Assembly (NCBI RefSeq): GCF_016863395.1
Contig: NZ_BOOU01000003.1
Coordinates: 104,260 to 168,259, forward strand
Source: Sphaerisporangium rufum
GTDB lineage: Bacteria > Actinomycetota > Actinomycetes > Streptosporangiales > Streptosporangiaceae
Length of the DNA: 64,000 nucleotides
Reading direction: 5' to 3'
Shown: one piece after another, positions 52,008-61,463 of the stretch
Layout of the letters: each line of letters opens with the position of its first letter
Numbering within the stretch: the stretch's first letter is position 1
Notes under the pieces: model-generated
Database searches by the model: none
What the model saw: the letters and a program-made list of their open reading frames with translations, nothing else
What the model was told of the DNA's origin: nothing
Made by a program: the position numbers and the translations under genes

Positions 52008-52820
52008 ATGGACGGCGGCCAGCGGCACCGCGTGCCCCTGCTGACCGACGCCGCCCGGCGGCGGGCCGACCGGGCGCGGCAGATCGCCGACCTGCTGCGC
52101 CGCCAAGTCATGGAGCGGCACTTCGACAGCGGCCACCTGCCGCTGGAGACCGCGCTGGCCCGGGAGTTCGGCACCTCCCGCAACACCATCCGCGACGCGC
52201 TCGACCTGATCCGCGAGGAAGGTCTCATCGACCGCTGCCCCGGCGTCGGCACCACCGTCGCGGGCGAGAAGTACCCGCACGGCCTGCACCGGCTGCTCGG
52301 GCTGGCCGAGACGCTGCGCGAGCACGGCGAGGTCGCCAACGAGGTCCGCACCATGGGCCTCATCCGCCCGCCCGCCGCGGTCAGCGCCCGGCTGCGCCTG
52401 CCCGCGGGCGAGCCGGTGGTCTACGTCGAGCGGCTGCGCCGGCTGAACGGCCTGCCGCTGTCCCTCGACCTCACCTACCTGGTACGCGAGCTCGGCGAAC
52501 CGCTGTTCCAGGCCGACCTCACCCGCAACGACATCTTCGTGCTGCTGGAGCGGATCGCCGGGCAGCCGCTCGGCACCGCCGAACTCACCGTGGAGGCCGT
52601 CAACGCCGACGCGCACACCGCCGCGGTGCTGGACGCGGCGCGCGGCGCGGCGCTGCTCATGGTCGAGCGGCTCGCCCACCTGTCCGACGGCCGCCCGGTC
52701 GACCTGGAGTTCATCCGGTTCCGCGGCGACCGGATCACCATGAGCGGCCACCTGCGCCGGACCGGGGACGCGCCCGCGTCGCCCGGTCCGGCGGGGCCGG
52801 CCGGCGAGGAGGACCGATGA
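52008..52820 (+). CDS. GntR-family regulator (HutC/UTRA type)
   Basis: A 270-aa regulator. The winged HTH is at about residues 20-85 (LETALAREFGTSRNTIRDALDLIREEGLIDRCPGVGT) and a UTRA ligand domain follows to about residue 245 (VVYVERLRRLNGLPLSLDLTYL). UTRA regulators sense small metabolites and mostly repress their own operons. GGGAGCGGCC precedes the ATG. Its stop overlaps the ferredoxin start by 4 nt, so it is the first gene of the six-gene transporter/redox operon and probably responds to that substrate. Confidence 0.9.
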   Translation: MDGGQRHRVPLLTDAARRRADRARQIADLLRRQVMERHFDSGHLPLETALAREFGTSRNTIRDALDLIREEGLIDRCPGVGTTVAGEKYPHGLHRLLGLAETLREHGEVANEVRTMGLIRPPAAVSARLRLPAGEPVVYVERLRRLNGLPLSLDLTYLVRELGEPLFQADLTRNDIFVLLERIAGQPLGTAELTVEAVNADAHTAAVLDAARGAALLMVERLAHLSDGRPVDLEFIRFRGDRITMSGHLRRTGDAPASPGPAGPAGEEDR

Positions 52821-53044
52821 CACTGGCCGGAAACCGCCTGGACGTCCCCGTCACGATCGACCAGGCGCTCTGCATCGAAGGCTGCACGCTCTGCGTGGAC
52901 GTCTGCCCGCTCGACTCGCTCGCCATCCACGAGGAGTCCGGCAAGGCCTACATGTACGTGGACGAGTGCTGGTACTGCGGGCCGTGCGCGGAGCGCTGCC
53001 CGGTCGACGCCGTCACCATCAACATCCCCTACCTGCTGCGATGA
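52817..53044 (+). CDS. AprB-like 4Fe-4S ferredoxin
   Basis: A 75-aa two-cluster ferredoxin. The first cluster ligands are in CIEGCTLCVDVCP, with an extra residue between the first two Cys, and the second in CWYCGPCAERCPVDAV. From memory, the order, the CW-x-C-x-x-C-x-x-x-CP second motif and the following IPY resemble the beta subunit of dissimilatory APS reductase, without its C-terminal extension. It would pass electrons to or from the flavoprotein at 56173-59034. It overlaps both neighbours by 4 nt. Confidence 0.88.
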   Translation: MTLAGNRLDVPVTIDQALCIEGCTLCVDVCPLDSLAIHEESGKAYMYVDECWYCGPCAERCPVDAVTINIPYLLR

Positions 53045-54483
53045 AAGGACGCCCCGTGCGCCACCCCCACCACCGCGCCGGCCGCGGCGCCGCCGTGCTC
53101 GCCGCCGCGCTGGCCACCGCCGCGCTGGCGGGCTGCTCGGTCGCCGGGAACGCCTCCAGCGGCACCGGCACCACCCGCCTCGTCGTCGGGTACCAGTCCA
53201 AGACGATCAACACCGTGACGGCCGGCACGCTGCTGCGCTCGCTCGGCTACCTGGAGCGGCGGCTCGGCGGCAAGTACACCGTCGAGTGGCAGGACTACGA
53301 CACCGGCGCGCCGATCACCGCCAAGATGGTCGCCGGGAAGATCGACATCGGCTCGATGGGCGACTACCCGCTGCTGATCAACGCCTCCCGCACCCAGGAC
53401 GTCGCCGCCGCCCGCACCCGGCTGGTCTCGGTGACCGGCTACAACCTGCGCGGCGGGCTGAACAGCGTCGTCGTCCCGCCCGGTTCCAAGGCCCGGACGC
53501 TCGCCGACCTCAAGGGGACGAAGGTCTCGGCCAGCGTCGGCTCGGCCGGGCACGGCACCCTCGTCCAGGCGCTGCGCAAGGCCGGCGTCGACCCGGTGAC
53601 CGGCGTGGAGACGGTGAACCAGCAGCCGCCGGTGGGCGCCTCGGCGCTGCAGTCCGGCGCCGTCCAGGGGTACGCGCAGTTCGTCGCCTGGCCGGGCCTG
53701 CTGGTCTTCCAGGACCAGGCGAAGTTGCTGTACGACGGGTCGGCGCTCGGCGTCCCCACCTTCCACGGCGTGGTGCTGCGCGAGGCGTATGCCAAGGAGC
53801 ATCCCGAGGTGGTCCAGGCGTTCCTGCAGGCCCAGATCGACGCGACCCGCTATCTGCACCAGAATCCGCTGGCCGCCGCCGAGTCGGTCGCCAAGGCCAC
53901 CGGGCTGCCGCCCGAGGTCGTCTACCTCTACAACGGCCCGAACGGCATCTCCACCTTCGACGTCACCCTCAAGCCGCAACTGCTGGCGGCGCTGGGCAAG
54001 GACGTGCCCTACCTGGCCTCCATCGGCAACGACTTCAAGCCCGTCGACGTGCCGCGCTTCGCCGACGACGCCTACATCCGCAAGGCCTACGGCGGAGGCT
54101 ACGACGCGGCCACCGCCGCCACCGCCAACCCGGCGAAGATCACCGGCACCGACCCGGCCTGCGGGTTCCCGGTGGACGACCCCGCCACCGCCGGGGAGCT
54201 GTGGCTCCAGGGCGCCGCCCGTACACAGCCGGCCTCCACCCCGACCTGCCTGCTGCGCCAGATCCGCACGGCCGGCGGCCGGTTCCGCGCCGCGTACGTG
54301 CCGGACACCACCCTTGGCACCCGGTGGTTCGCCGACCGGTCGGTCTGGGTCCGCGACCCGGCGGTCGAGCGGGCGGAGCGGCGCTTCCTGCCGTTCACCA
54401 CCCGGGAGGGCGCCGAGTCCTACCTGTCCGAGCACGGTCGCGCCAAGATCGTGGACTTCGACCACGCCGTGGAGCAGGCGTGA
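53041..54483 (+). CDS. ABC transporter solute-binding lipoprotein with C-terminal extension
   Basis: A 480-aa lipoprotein; the lipobox LATAALAGCS has the lipidated Cys at residue 32. Residues 45-345 are an SsuA/TauA/NMT1-type binding protein (VVGYQSKTINTVTAGTL, MVAGKIDIGSMGDYPLL, FLQAQIDATRYLHQNP). Relatives bind sulfonates, nitrate, taurine or thiamine precursors. The remaining 135 residues are extra compared with the usual 320-340 aa. They contain two Cys and a terminal segment (FTTREGAESYLSEHGRAKIVDFDHA) resembling NosL-type domains. It lies between the ferredoxin and permease genes with 4-nt overlaps. Confidence 0.9.
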   Translation: MKGRPVRHPHHRAGRGAAVLAAALATAALAGCSVAGNASSGTGTTRLVVGYQSKTINTVTAGTLLRSLGYLERRLGGKYTVEWQDYDTGAPITAKMVAGKIDIGSMGDYPLLINASRTQDVAAARTRLVSVTGYNLRGGLNSVVVPPGSKARTLADLKGTKVSASVGSAGHGTLVQALRKAGVDPVTGVETVNQQPPVGASALQSGAVQGYAQFVAWPGLLVFQDQAKLLYDGSALGVPTFHGVVLREAYAKEHPEVVQAFLQAQIDATRYLHQNPLAAAESVAKATGLPPEVVYLYNGPNGISTFDVTLKPQLLAALGKDVPYLASIGNDFKPVDVPRFADDAYIRKAYGGGYDAATAATANPAKITGTDPACGFPVDDPATAGELWLQGAARTQPASTPTCLLRQIRTAGGRFRAAYVPDTTLGTRWFADRSVWVRDPAVERAERRFLPFTTREGAESYLSEHGRAKIVDFDHAVEQA

Positions 54484-55382
54484 CCGGGATGGACGCCGCG
54501 ACGGCCGCGGCCACCCGCCCGGCCGCCGCCCGGCCCACCGAGCCGGCCGCGGGGCCGGCCGCTGAGATCCCCGCGCCGGTGCCCGCTGCCGGACGGCGGC
54601 GGCGGCCGGACGCCGCCGGCTGGCTGATCAGGGCGGCCGCGCTCGCCGCCGCCGCGGCGGCCTGGCAGCTGCTGACCACCGCCGACGTCACCTTCGGCCT
54701 GCGGTTCGACCGGCTCCCCTCCCCCGCCGAGGTCGCCGGCGCGTTCGCCGGCCGGCTGGGCTCCGCCCCGTACTACCTGGACCTGGCGCAGAGCGTGCTG
54801 CGCATCCTCACCGGCTTCGTGCTGGCCGCGCTGGCCGGGGTGGCGGCCGGGGTGCTGGTCGCCCGATCCCGCCGGGCCGGCGACCTGCTGCTGCCCGTCC
54901 TGGAGATCGTCCGGCCCATCCCGGCGATCGCGCTGGTGCCGATCGCCATCCTGGTCTTCCCGCGCGACGAGCAGGGCATCGTCTTCATCACCTTCGCCGC
55001 CGCGTTCTTCCCGATCATGGTGAGCACTCGGCACGCCGTCCGGGCGCTGCCCACCTCCTGGGAGGACGCGGTGCGCACCATGGGCGGCGGGCGGGCCCGG
55101 GTGCTGGCGAACGTCATCCTGCCCGGCGCGCTGCCCGGCGTCTTCGGCGGGCTGTCGGTCGGCATGGGGGTCGCCTGGATCTGCGTCATCTCCGCCGAGA
55201 TGATCTCCGGCGAGTTCGGCGTCGGCTACCGCACCTGGCACGCCTACACGGTGGTCGACTACCCCGGCGTCATCGTCGGCATGGCCACCATCGGCGCGAT
55301 CGGCTGGCTCGCCTCCGCCGCGATCGAGCTGCTCGGCCGCCGCCTCACCCGGTGGCTGCCGCGCGGCGGGGGCCGGCCGTGA
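54480..55382 (+). CDS. ABC transporter permease (SsuC/TauC type)
   Basis: A 300-aa membrane subunit of the BPD_transp_1 family with six helices after a 45-residue Ala/Pro-rich cytoplasmic N-terminus. The EAA-like loop that docks on the ATPase is EDAVRTMGGGRARVLANVILPGALPGVFGGL. The GTG start overlaps the upstream stop (GTGA); ATG 54489 is an alternative. It forms the importer with the binding protein and ATPase on either side. Confidence 0.92.
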   Translation: MTGMDAATAAATRPAAARPTEPAAGPAAEIPAPVPAAGRRRRPDAAGWLIRAAALAAAAAAWQLLTTADVTFGLRFDRLPSPAEVAGAFAGRLGSAPYYLDLAQSVLRILTGFVLAALAGVAAGVLVARSRRAGDLLLPVLEIVRPIPAIALVPIAILVFPRDEQGIVFITFAAAFFPIMVSTRHAVRALPTSWEDAVRTMGGGRARVLANVILPGALPGVFGGLSVGMGVAWICVISAEMISGEFGVGYRTWHAYTVVDYPGVIVGMATIGAIGWLASAAIELLGRRLTRWLPRGGGRP

Positions 55383-56176
55383 CCGCCCGGACCGCGGCCG
55401 TGGCGCCGGCGCGGACCGGCATGGCGGTCACCCTGTCCGGGGTGACCCTCGGCTACGGCCGGGCCGCCGTGCTGCGCGACATCGACCTCGACGTGCGACC
55501 CGGCGAGCTGCTGGTCCTGGTCGGACCGTCCGGCTCGGGCAAGTCCACGATCCTGCGCGCGATCGCCGGGCTGCTCGCCCCCGAGGCGGGCACGATCCGC
55601 GCCGACGGCGTCCCGGTGACCGGCCCCGGCCCGGACCGCGCGATGGTCTTCCAGGACGACGGACTGCTGCCCTGGCGCACCGTACGCGGCAACGTCGAGC
55701 TGCCGCTGAGCATCCGCAAGGTGGCGAGCGCCGAGCGGCGGCGGCTGGCGGACGGCTGGATCGAGCGGGTCGGCCTGGCCGGCTGCGCGGACCGGCTGCC
55801 GCGCGAGCTGTCCGGCGGGATGCGGCAGCGCGTCCAGCTCGCCCGCTCGCTGGCCGGCTCGCCGCGCGCCGTGCTGATGGACGAGCCGTTCGGCGCGCTC
55901 GACGCGCAGACCCGGGCCGGCATGCAGCGGCTGCTCACCGGGGTGCTGGCGCTCACCCCGGCCACCGTGGTGTTCGTCACCCACGACGTGGACGAGGCGC
56001 TGCTGCTCGCCGACCGGATCGTCGTGCTCGGCCGCGGCGGCGTCCGCGCCGTCCTCGACGTCCCGCCCGGCGCCCGCGCCGCCTCCCCCGCCGACCCCCC
56101 GCCCGCCGGTGCGCCGGGCGGCGTCCGGCGGGCGCTGCGCGACCAGATTCTGACCGAGCTGGAGGACACCGCGTGA
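55379..56176 (+). CDS. ABC transporter ATP-binding protein (SsuB/TauB type)
   Basis: A 265-aa nucleotide-binding subunit with all motifs intact: Walker [11 protein letters not shown]-loop [21 protein letters not shown], signature [14 protein letters not shown], Walker [12 protein letters not shown] and switch His in [12 protein letters not shown]. These segments are characteristic of sulfonate/taurine/nitrate importers. GTG start overlaps the permease stop, and the stop overlaps the flavoprotein start. Confidence 0.94.
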   Translation: MTARTAAVAPARTGMAVTLSGVTLGYGRAAVLRDIDLDVRPGELLVLVGPSGSGKSTILRAIAGLLAPEAGTIRADGVPVTGPGPDRAMVFQDDGLLPWRTVRGNVELPLSIRKVASAERRRLADGWIERVGLAGCADRLPRELSGGMRQRVQLARSLAGSPRAVLMDEPFGALDAQTRAGMQRLLTGVLALTPATVVFVTHDVDEALLLADRIVVLGRGGVRAVLDVPPGARAASPADPPPAGAPGGVRRALRDQILTELEDTA

Positions 56177-59034
56177 TGGAGATCCCGTCCCTGGACGACC
56201 GGCTGCACCTGTCGTGCGAGGTGCTCGTGGTCGGCGGCGGCACCGCCGGCACCATGGCCGCGATCACCGCCGCCGAGCACGGCGCCGACGTCGTGCTGCT
56301 GGAGAAGGCGCACGTCCGGCACAGCGGCGCGCTCGCGATGGGCATGGACGGGGTGAACAACGCCGTCATCCCCGGCAAGGCCACCCCCGAGGACTACGTC
56401 GCCGAGATCACCCGGGCCAACGACGGCGTGGTGAACCAGCGCACCGTCCACCAGACCGCCAGCCGCGGCTACGACATGGTGCGCCGCCTGGAGAGCTACG
56501 GGGTGAAGTTCGAGAAGGACGAGTACGGCGAGTACCACGTGCGCCGGGTGCACCGCTCCGGCAGCTACGTGCTGCCGATGCCCGAGGGCAAGGACGTCAA
56601 GAAGGTCCTATACCGGGTGCTGCGCCGCCGGGAGATCCGCGAGCGGGTGCGCATCGAGAACCGCGTCATGCCGGTGCGCGTGCTGGTCGAGGGCGGCCGG
56701 GCGGTCGGCGTGGCCGGGTTCGACACGCGCAGCGGGCGGTTCGTCACCGTCGCCGCCGGCGCGGTGATCCTGGCCACCGGCGCCTGCGGGCGGCTCGGCC
56801 TGCCGGCCAGCGGCTACCTCTACGGGACCTACGAGAACCCGGCCAACGCCGGCGACGGGTACGCCATGGCCTACCACGCCGGCGCCGAGCTGAGCGGCAT
56901 CGAGTGCTTCCAGATCAACCCGCTGATCAAGGACTACAACGGGCCCGCCTGCGCCTACGTGGCCAACCCCTTCGGCGGGTACCAGGTCAACAACGCCGGC
57001 GAGCGGTTCGTGGACTGCGACTACTGGTCCGGCCAGATGATGGCGGAGGTCGCCCGGGAGATCTCCTCGGCGCGGGGCCCCATCTACCTCAAGCTCAGCC
57101 ACCTGCCCGGCGAGACGCTCACCGCGCTGGAGAACATCCTGCACACCACCGAGCGGCCCACCCGGGGCACCTTCCACGCCGGCCGCGGGCACGACTACCG
57201 CACCCACGACGTAGAGATGCACATCTCCGAGGTCGGGCTGTGCGGCGGCCACTCCGCCTCGGGCGTCTGGGTGGACGAGAACGGCGCCACGACCGTCCCC
57301 GGCCTGTACGCGGCGGGCGACCTGGCCTGCGTCCCGCACAACTACATGATCGGCGCCTTCGTGTTCGGCGACCTGGCCGGCGCGCACGCCGCCCGGCACC
57401 GCACCACCGCCGAGACGCTGCCGGCCGATCAGATCGCGCAGGCCCACGAGCTGGTCTACCGGCCGCTGCGCAACCCCGACGGCCCGCCGCAGCCGCAGGT
57501 GGAGTACAAGCTGCGCCGCTTCGTCAACGACTACGTCGCCCCGCCGAAGACCGGCGCCAAGCTGGAGATCGCGCTGGAGACGTTCGACCGGATGCGCGAC
57601 GAGATCGCCGCCATGGGCGCGCGCACCCCGCACGAGCTGATGCGCTGCGTGGAGGTGGACTTCATCCGCGACTGCGCGGAGATGGCGGCCCGCGCCTCGC
57701 TGGTACGCACCGAGAGCCGCTGGGGCCTCTACCACGACCGGGCCGACCTGCCCGAACGCGACGACAACGAGTGGCTGTACCACCTGAACCTGCGCAAGGA
57801 CGCCGGCGGCGCGATGGCGTTCGTCAAGCGCCCGGTCGAGCCCTACCTGGTCCCGGTGGACGACTTCCGGCCACGGGGCGGCGCGCCGGTCGAGCTCGGC
57901 GCCTACGTCGCGCCGGCCCGGCCGCGGCCCCGGGCGGCCACCCGGCTGGCCGTCGAGGCCATCGGCCGCTCGCCGCGCATCCTGGACCTGATCCGGCTGG
58001 CCGACCGGCAGCCGCCGATCTCCGAGTTCGCCCCCTACCTGGCCGACCCCGACCCCAAGGTGCGCAAGGCGGCGATCGCCACCCTGACCGAGACCGCGCC
58101 GGACGGGGTGGGCGAGGCGCTGGCCGGCGCGCTCGGCGACCCGCACGGCCCGGTACGCCGTGCCGCCGCCACCGGGCTGCGCGAGCTGGTGGAGGTGCTG
58201 CCGGCGAGCCGGAGCCTCGGCGACCGCCTCCGGGACCGGGTGGCCGGCGACGACCCGGCGGTGCGCGCCGCCGTGCTGGACGTGCTGCGCGCGCTGCGCC
58301 TGGGCGACCCGGAGGTGTTCGCCGGCGCGCTCGCCGACCCCGACCCCGGAGTGCGGGTCGAGGCGGTGCGCGGCCTGGTCTCGCTGGACGACGCCGCCCA
58401 GGTGGAGATCGCCGCCGCGGACGCCGCCCGGGAGGTACGGGTGCAGGCGGCCCGCGGCCTCGGCACGATCGGCAAGCCACAGGCCGCGCCGGCGCTGGCG
58501 CAACTGGCCGGCGACCCCGACCCGCTGGTCCGCGCCGCCGCCCTGGAGGCGGCGGCCCCGCTCGGCTGCCCGGCCCCGCTGGCGGAGCTCGCGGAGGCGG
58601 CACTGGCCGGCGAGACGAGCTGGGAGGTGCGGGTGGGCGCCGCCCGCGCCCTGGCCGCCGCCCCGCCGGAACAAGCGGTCCCGCCGCTGGTCGCGGCGAC
58701 GGCCGACGCCAACCTCGACGTGCGCAAGGCCGCCGTGCTCGCCCTGTCCGCCCACCTCGCCACCGCGCCCCCCGCCCCTTGGACCGCCGACACCCGGCCC
58801 GAAGCCCTCTCACCCGTCGATGCCCCTTCCGAGGCCACCTGGCACACCGTGGCCTCGCCTGGCACCGCGCTGTCCGCCACCGCCTGGCACGCCGAAGCGC
58901 TGCGCGCCCTGCGCGACGCCCGCACCGACTCCGACGCCGATGTCCGCGCCCACGCCCGCCGCGCCCTTACCCTCCCCACGCACCCGCCCACGGGCAGCGT
59001 GCACGACCGATCCGGCACGAAGACCATGGCGTAG
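56173..59034 (+). CDS. AprA/FrdA-like FAD enzyme fused to HEAT repeats
   Basis: A 953-aa cytoplasmic protein. Residues 15-45 form the FAD dinucleotide fold (VLVVGGGTAGTMAAITAAEHGAD), followed by EKAHVRHSGALAMGMDGVNN, which recalls the E-K-x-x-x-x-R-S-G-A segment of APS reductase alpha subunits. The FAD-closing motif GLYAAGDLACVPHNYMIGAFVFGDLAG is near residue 380, with a helical capping domain to about 575. Residues 617-862 are PBS-lyase/HEAT-like repeats (DPDPKVRKAAIATL, DPDPGVRVEAVRGL), not normally part of AprA or FrdA. With the AprB-like ferredoxin it probably forms a two-electron redox enzyme. GTG 56173 or ATG 56176. The substrate is unknown. Confidence 0.88.
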   Translation: MMEIPSLDDRLHLSCEVLVVGGGTAGTMAAITAAEHGADVVLLEKAHVRHSGALAMGMDGVNNAVIPGKATPEDYVAEITRANDGVVNQRTVHQTASRGYDMVRRLESYGVKFEKDEYGEYHVRRVHRSGSYVLPMPEGKDVKKVLYRVLRRREIRERVRIENRVMPVRVLVEGGRAVGVAGFDTRSGRFVTVAAGAVILATGACGRLGLPASGYLYGTYENPANAGDGYAMAYHAGAELSGIECFQINPLIKDYNGPACAYVANPFGGYQVNNAGERFVDCDYWSGQMMAEVAREISSARGPIYLKLSHLPGETLTALENILHTTERPTRGTFHAGRGHDYRTHDVEMHISEVGLCGGHSASGVWVDENGATTVPGLYAAGDLACVPHNYMIGAFVFGDLAGAHAARHRTTAETLPADQIAQAHELVYRPLRNPDGPPQPQVEYKLRRFVNDYVAPPKTGAKLEIALETFDRMRDEIAAMGARTPHELMRCVEVDFIRDCAEMAARASLVRTESRWGLYHDRADLPERDDNEWLYHLNLRKDAGGAMAFVKRPVEPYLVPVDDFRPRGGAPVELGAYVAPARPRPRAATRLAVEAIGRSPRILDLIRLADRQPPISEFAPYLADPDPKVRKAAIATLTETAPDGVGEALAGALGDPHGPVRRAAATGLRELVEVLPASRSLGDRLRDRVAGDDPAVRAAVLDVLRALRLGDPEVFAGALADPDPGVRVEAVRGLVSLDDAAQVEIAAADAAREVRVQAARGLGTIGKPQAAPALAQLAGDPDPLVRAAALEAAAPLGCPAPLAELAEAALAGETSWEVRVGAARALAAAPPEQAVPPLVAATADANLDVRKAAVLALSAHLATAPPAPWTADTRPEALSPVDAPSEATWHTVASPGTALSATAWHAEALRALRDARTDSDADVRAHARRALTLPTHPPTGSVHDRSGTKTMA

Positions 59035-59182
59035 ACCGGCGTCGATTCACCTGTAGCGCGGAGACCCGGCGTCCACCACGCTGAGCACCCTGATGTCGTA
59101 CGTGGAGGCGCTCGGCTGGACGTGGTGGCGACGGTGGACGACACCTCCTACAAGATCGCGTGACTCCGGGCGGGCGAAAGAG

Positions 59183-61381
59183 CTATTTGCCGGGTTCGGG
59201 GTCGCGGGGGAGGCCGAGCATGCGCTCGGCGATGATGTTGAGCTGCACCTCGGTGGTGCCGCCGTAGATGGTCATCGCCCGGGTGGCGAGCACGGCGCGG
59301 TTCCAGTAGCCCGGGTCGCCGAGCTTCATGTCGGCCGCCACCGTCGCCGCCGCGCCGAGCAGGCCCACCGCGCTCTCGGCCACGTGCTGGGCGTGCGAGG
59401 TGGACAGCAGCTTGCGCACCGAGGCGTCCGCGCCCGGCTCGGCGCCGGCGAGCTGGCGCAGCGTCACCCGCAGGCTGAGGGCGTTGATCGAGTGGCCCTC
59501 GCAGATCACCTCGGCCAGCTCCAGCCGTTCGGCCGGGGTGAGCTCGCGGCCGAGGCGGCCGGCCAGCCCGAGCAGGTCGGGCACCGACGAGCCGGTGCCG
59601 CCCGAGCCGGACGACAGCGACACCCGCTCGTTGGACAGGGTGTTGCGCGCGACCCGCCAGCCCTCGTTCACCTCGCCGACGACCAGCTCGTCCGGGACGA
59701 ACACGTCGTCGAAGAAGACCTCGTTGAACAGGTTCTCCCCGGTCATCTCGACCAGCGGGCGGACGGTCACCCCGGTGGCCTTCATGTCCACGATGAAGTA
59801 CGTGATGCCGTCGTGCTTGGGGCGGGAGGGGTCGGTGCGGGCGATGCAGATGCCCCACTCGGCGACGTGCGCGACCGACGTCCAGATCTTCTGGCCGTTG
59901 AGCCGCCAGCCGCCCTCGACCCGCTCGGCCTTCATCTGCAGCGAGGCCAGGTCGGAGCCGGCGCCCGGCTCGCTGAACAGCTGGCACCACACCAGCTCGC
60001 CGGACAGCGTGCGCGGCAGGAACCGCTCCTGCTGCTCGGGAGTGCCGTAGCCGACGATCGACGGCACCACCCAGGCACCGATGATCATCTGGGGCAGGCG
60101 CACCTTGGCCGCGCGCAGCTCCTGGTGGATGAGCACCTGCTCCAGCGGCGAGGCGCCGCGGCCCCAGGGCTCGGGTAGGTGCGGCATCACGAACCCGCGG
60201 CCGGCCAGCGCGCGCTTCTGCTCGCGGCCCTCCAGCGTGGCGACCTCGGCGATCTCGGCGCGGATGGCCGAGCGCAGCGACTCCGACTCCGCGGGCAGGT
60301 CGACCTCCATCTCGCGGGCGACCCCGGCCAGCGCGGCGCCGGCGACGGTGTCGGCCCACTCGGCGGACGGGCCGAGCAGCGCGCGCAGGGTGAGCGCGCG
60401 GCGCAGGTACAGGTGGGCGTCGTGCTCGAAGGTGTAGCCGATGCCGCCGAAGATCTGGACGGCGTCCTTGGCGCACTGGACGGCCGCGTCCGGGGCCATC
60501 ACCCCGGCGATGGCGGCGGCGTACTCCAGCTCGTCGCCCGCCGCCCGGGTGGCGTCCCAGACGGTGGCCCGGGCCTGCTCCAGCGCGACCAGCATGCGGG
60601 CGGCCTTGTGCTTGACCCCCTGGAACTGGCCGATGGGCCGGCCGAACTGCACCCGGACCTTGGCGTAGTCGGCGGCGGCCCGCACGCACCAGGCGGCCAG
60701 GCCGGCCGCCTCGGCGCCGAGCAGGACCGCGGCCAGGGCCCGCACGTCCGCCCGCCGCAGGCCGGTCAGCACCCGCTCGGCAGGCACCGCCACCTCGGCG
60801 GCCTCGACCCTGGCCACGCCGCGGGTGAGGTCCAGGCTGCTGATCGGGGTGACGGCCAGGTCGGCGGCGGGCAGCGCGACCCACTCCTCGCCCTGGCCGG
60901 TGCGCACCGGGAGCACCAGCACGTCGGCCAGGGCGCCGCCGAGCACCGGCTCGGCGATGCCGCTGACGGTCAGCCCGCCACCGGCGTCCCGCTCGCCGGT
61001 GAGGGTGCCGGTGAAGGCGACGGCACCGGTCAGCGAGCCGTCGGCCAGGCCGGGCAGCAGTTCGTCCCGGGCCTTGCCCTCGGCGGCCAGGACGGCGGCC
61101 GAGGCGAGCACCGTCGGGACGAAGGGGCCGGGGGTTACGCGCTCGCCGAGCGCCTCGACGGCCACCGCGGTCTCCAACAGGCCGAAGCCGCCACCGCCGT
61201 ACTCCTCGGGCACGTGCAGGCCGAGCAGCCCCTGGCCGGCCAGGCCGTCCCAGAACGGCGGGCGCTCCTCGCCCTCGGCACCCACCGCCGCGCGCACGAC
61301 GCCGGCGGAGACATGGCGCTCCGCCCAGCCGGCCACGGACTCCCGGAGCGCCTCGTGCTCCTCGCTCAACCCGATCCCCAT
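59183..61381 (-). CDS. Fused double acyl-CoA dehydrogenase (FadE34/ChsE3-like)
   Basis: A 732-aa flavoenzyme made of two acyl-CoA dehydrogenase modules, residues 1-350 and 385-732. The N-terminal module ends with the FAD-binding QIFGGIGYTFEHDAHLYLRRA. The C-terminal module has WCQLFSEPGAGSDLASLQ and the terminal TIYGGTTEVQLNIIAERML. This single-chain arrangement replaces the alpha2beta2 FadE heteromers of steroid side-chain oxidation and matches FadE34-type proteins. GGAGG precedes ATG 61381 by 7 nt. It lies 33 kb from the KstR-like cluster, and no convincing KstR site is seen upstream. Confidence 0.9.
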   Translation of the reverse strand: MGIGLSEEHEALRESVAGWAERHVSAGVVRAAVGAEGEERPPFWDGLAGQGLLGLHVPEEYGGGGFGLLETAVAVEALGERVTPGPFVPTVLASAAVLAAEGKARDELLPGLADGSLTGAVAFTGTLTGERDAGGGLTVSGIAEPVLGGALADVLVLPVRTGQGEEWVALPAADLAVTPISSLDLTRGVARVEAAEVAVPAERVLTGLRRADVRALAAVLLGAEAAGLAAWCVRAAADYAKVRVQFGRPIGQFQGVKHKAARMLVALEQARATVWDATRAAGDELEYAAAIAGVMAPDAAVQCAKDAVQIFGGIGYTFEHDAHLYLRRALTLRALLGPSAEWADTVAGAALAGVAREMEVDLPAESESLRSAIRAEIAEVATLEGREQKRALAGRGFVMPHLPEPWGRGASPLEQVLIHQELRAAKVRLPQMIIGAWVVPSIVGYGTPEQQERFLPRTLSGELVWCQLFSEPGAGSDLASLQMKAERVEGGWRLNGQKIWTSVAHVAEWGICIARTDPSRPKHDGITYFIVDMKATGVTVRPLVEMTGENLFNEVFFDDVFVPDELVVGEVNEGWRVARNTLSNERVSLSSGSGGTGSSVPDLLGLAGRLGRELTPAERLELAEVICEGHSINALSLRVTLRQLAGAEPGADASVRKLLSTSHAQHVAESAVGLLGAAATVAADMKLGDPGYWNRAVLATRAMTIYGGTTEVQLNIIAERMLGLPRDPEPGK

Positions 61382-61463
61382 TGACACCCTCCGTCCGGTC
61401 CACCCACCGACAGGCAGAACCATATTCTAGAAGATGCTTCCAAGGCCATCCGTCGCGCGGCGA

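Noticed and set aside
61423..61440. Possible KstR site (TTCTAGAA) upstream of the FadE34-like gene
   Set aside because: The half-site spacing does not fit TAGAACnnGTTCTA; only an 8-bp palindrome is present.
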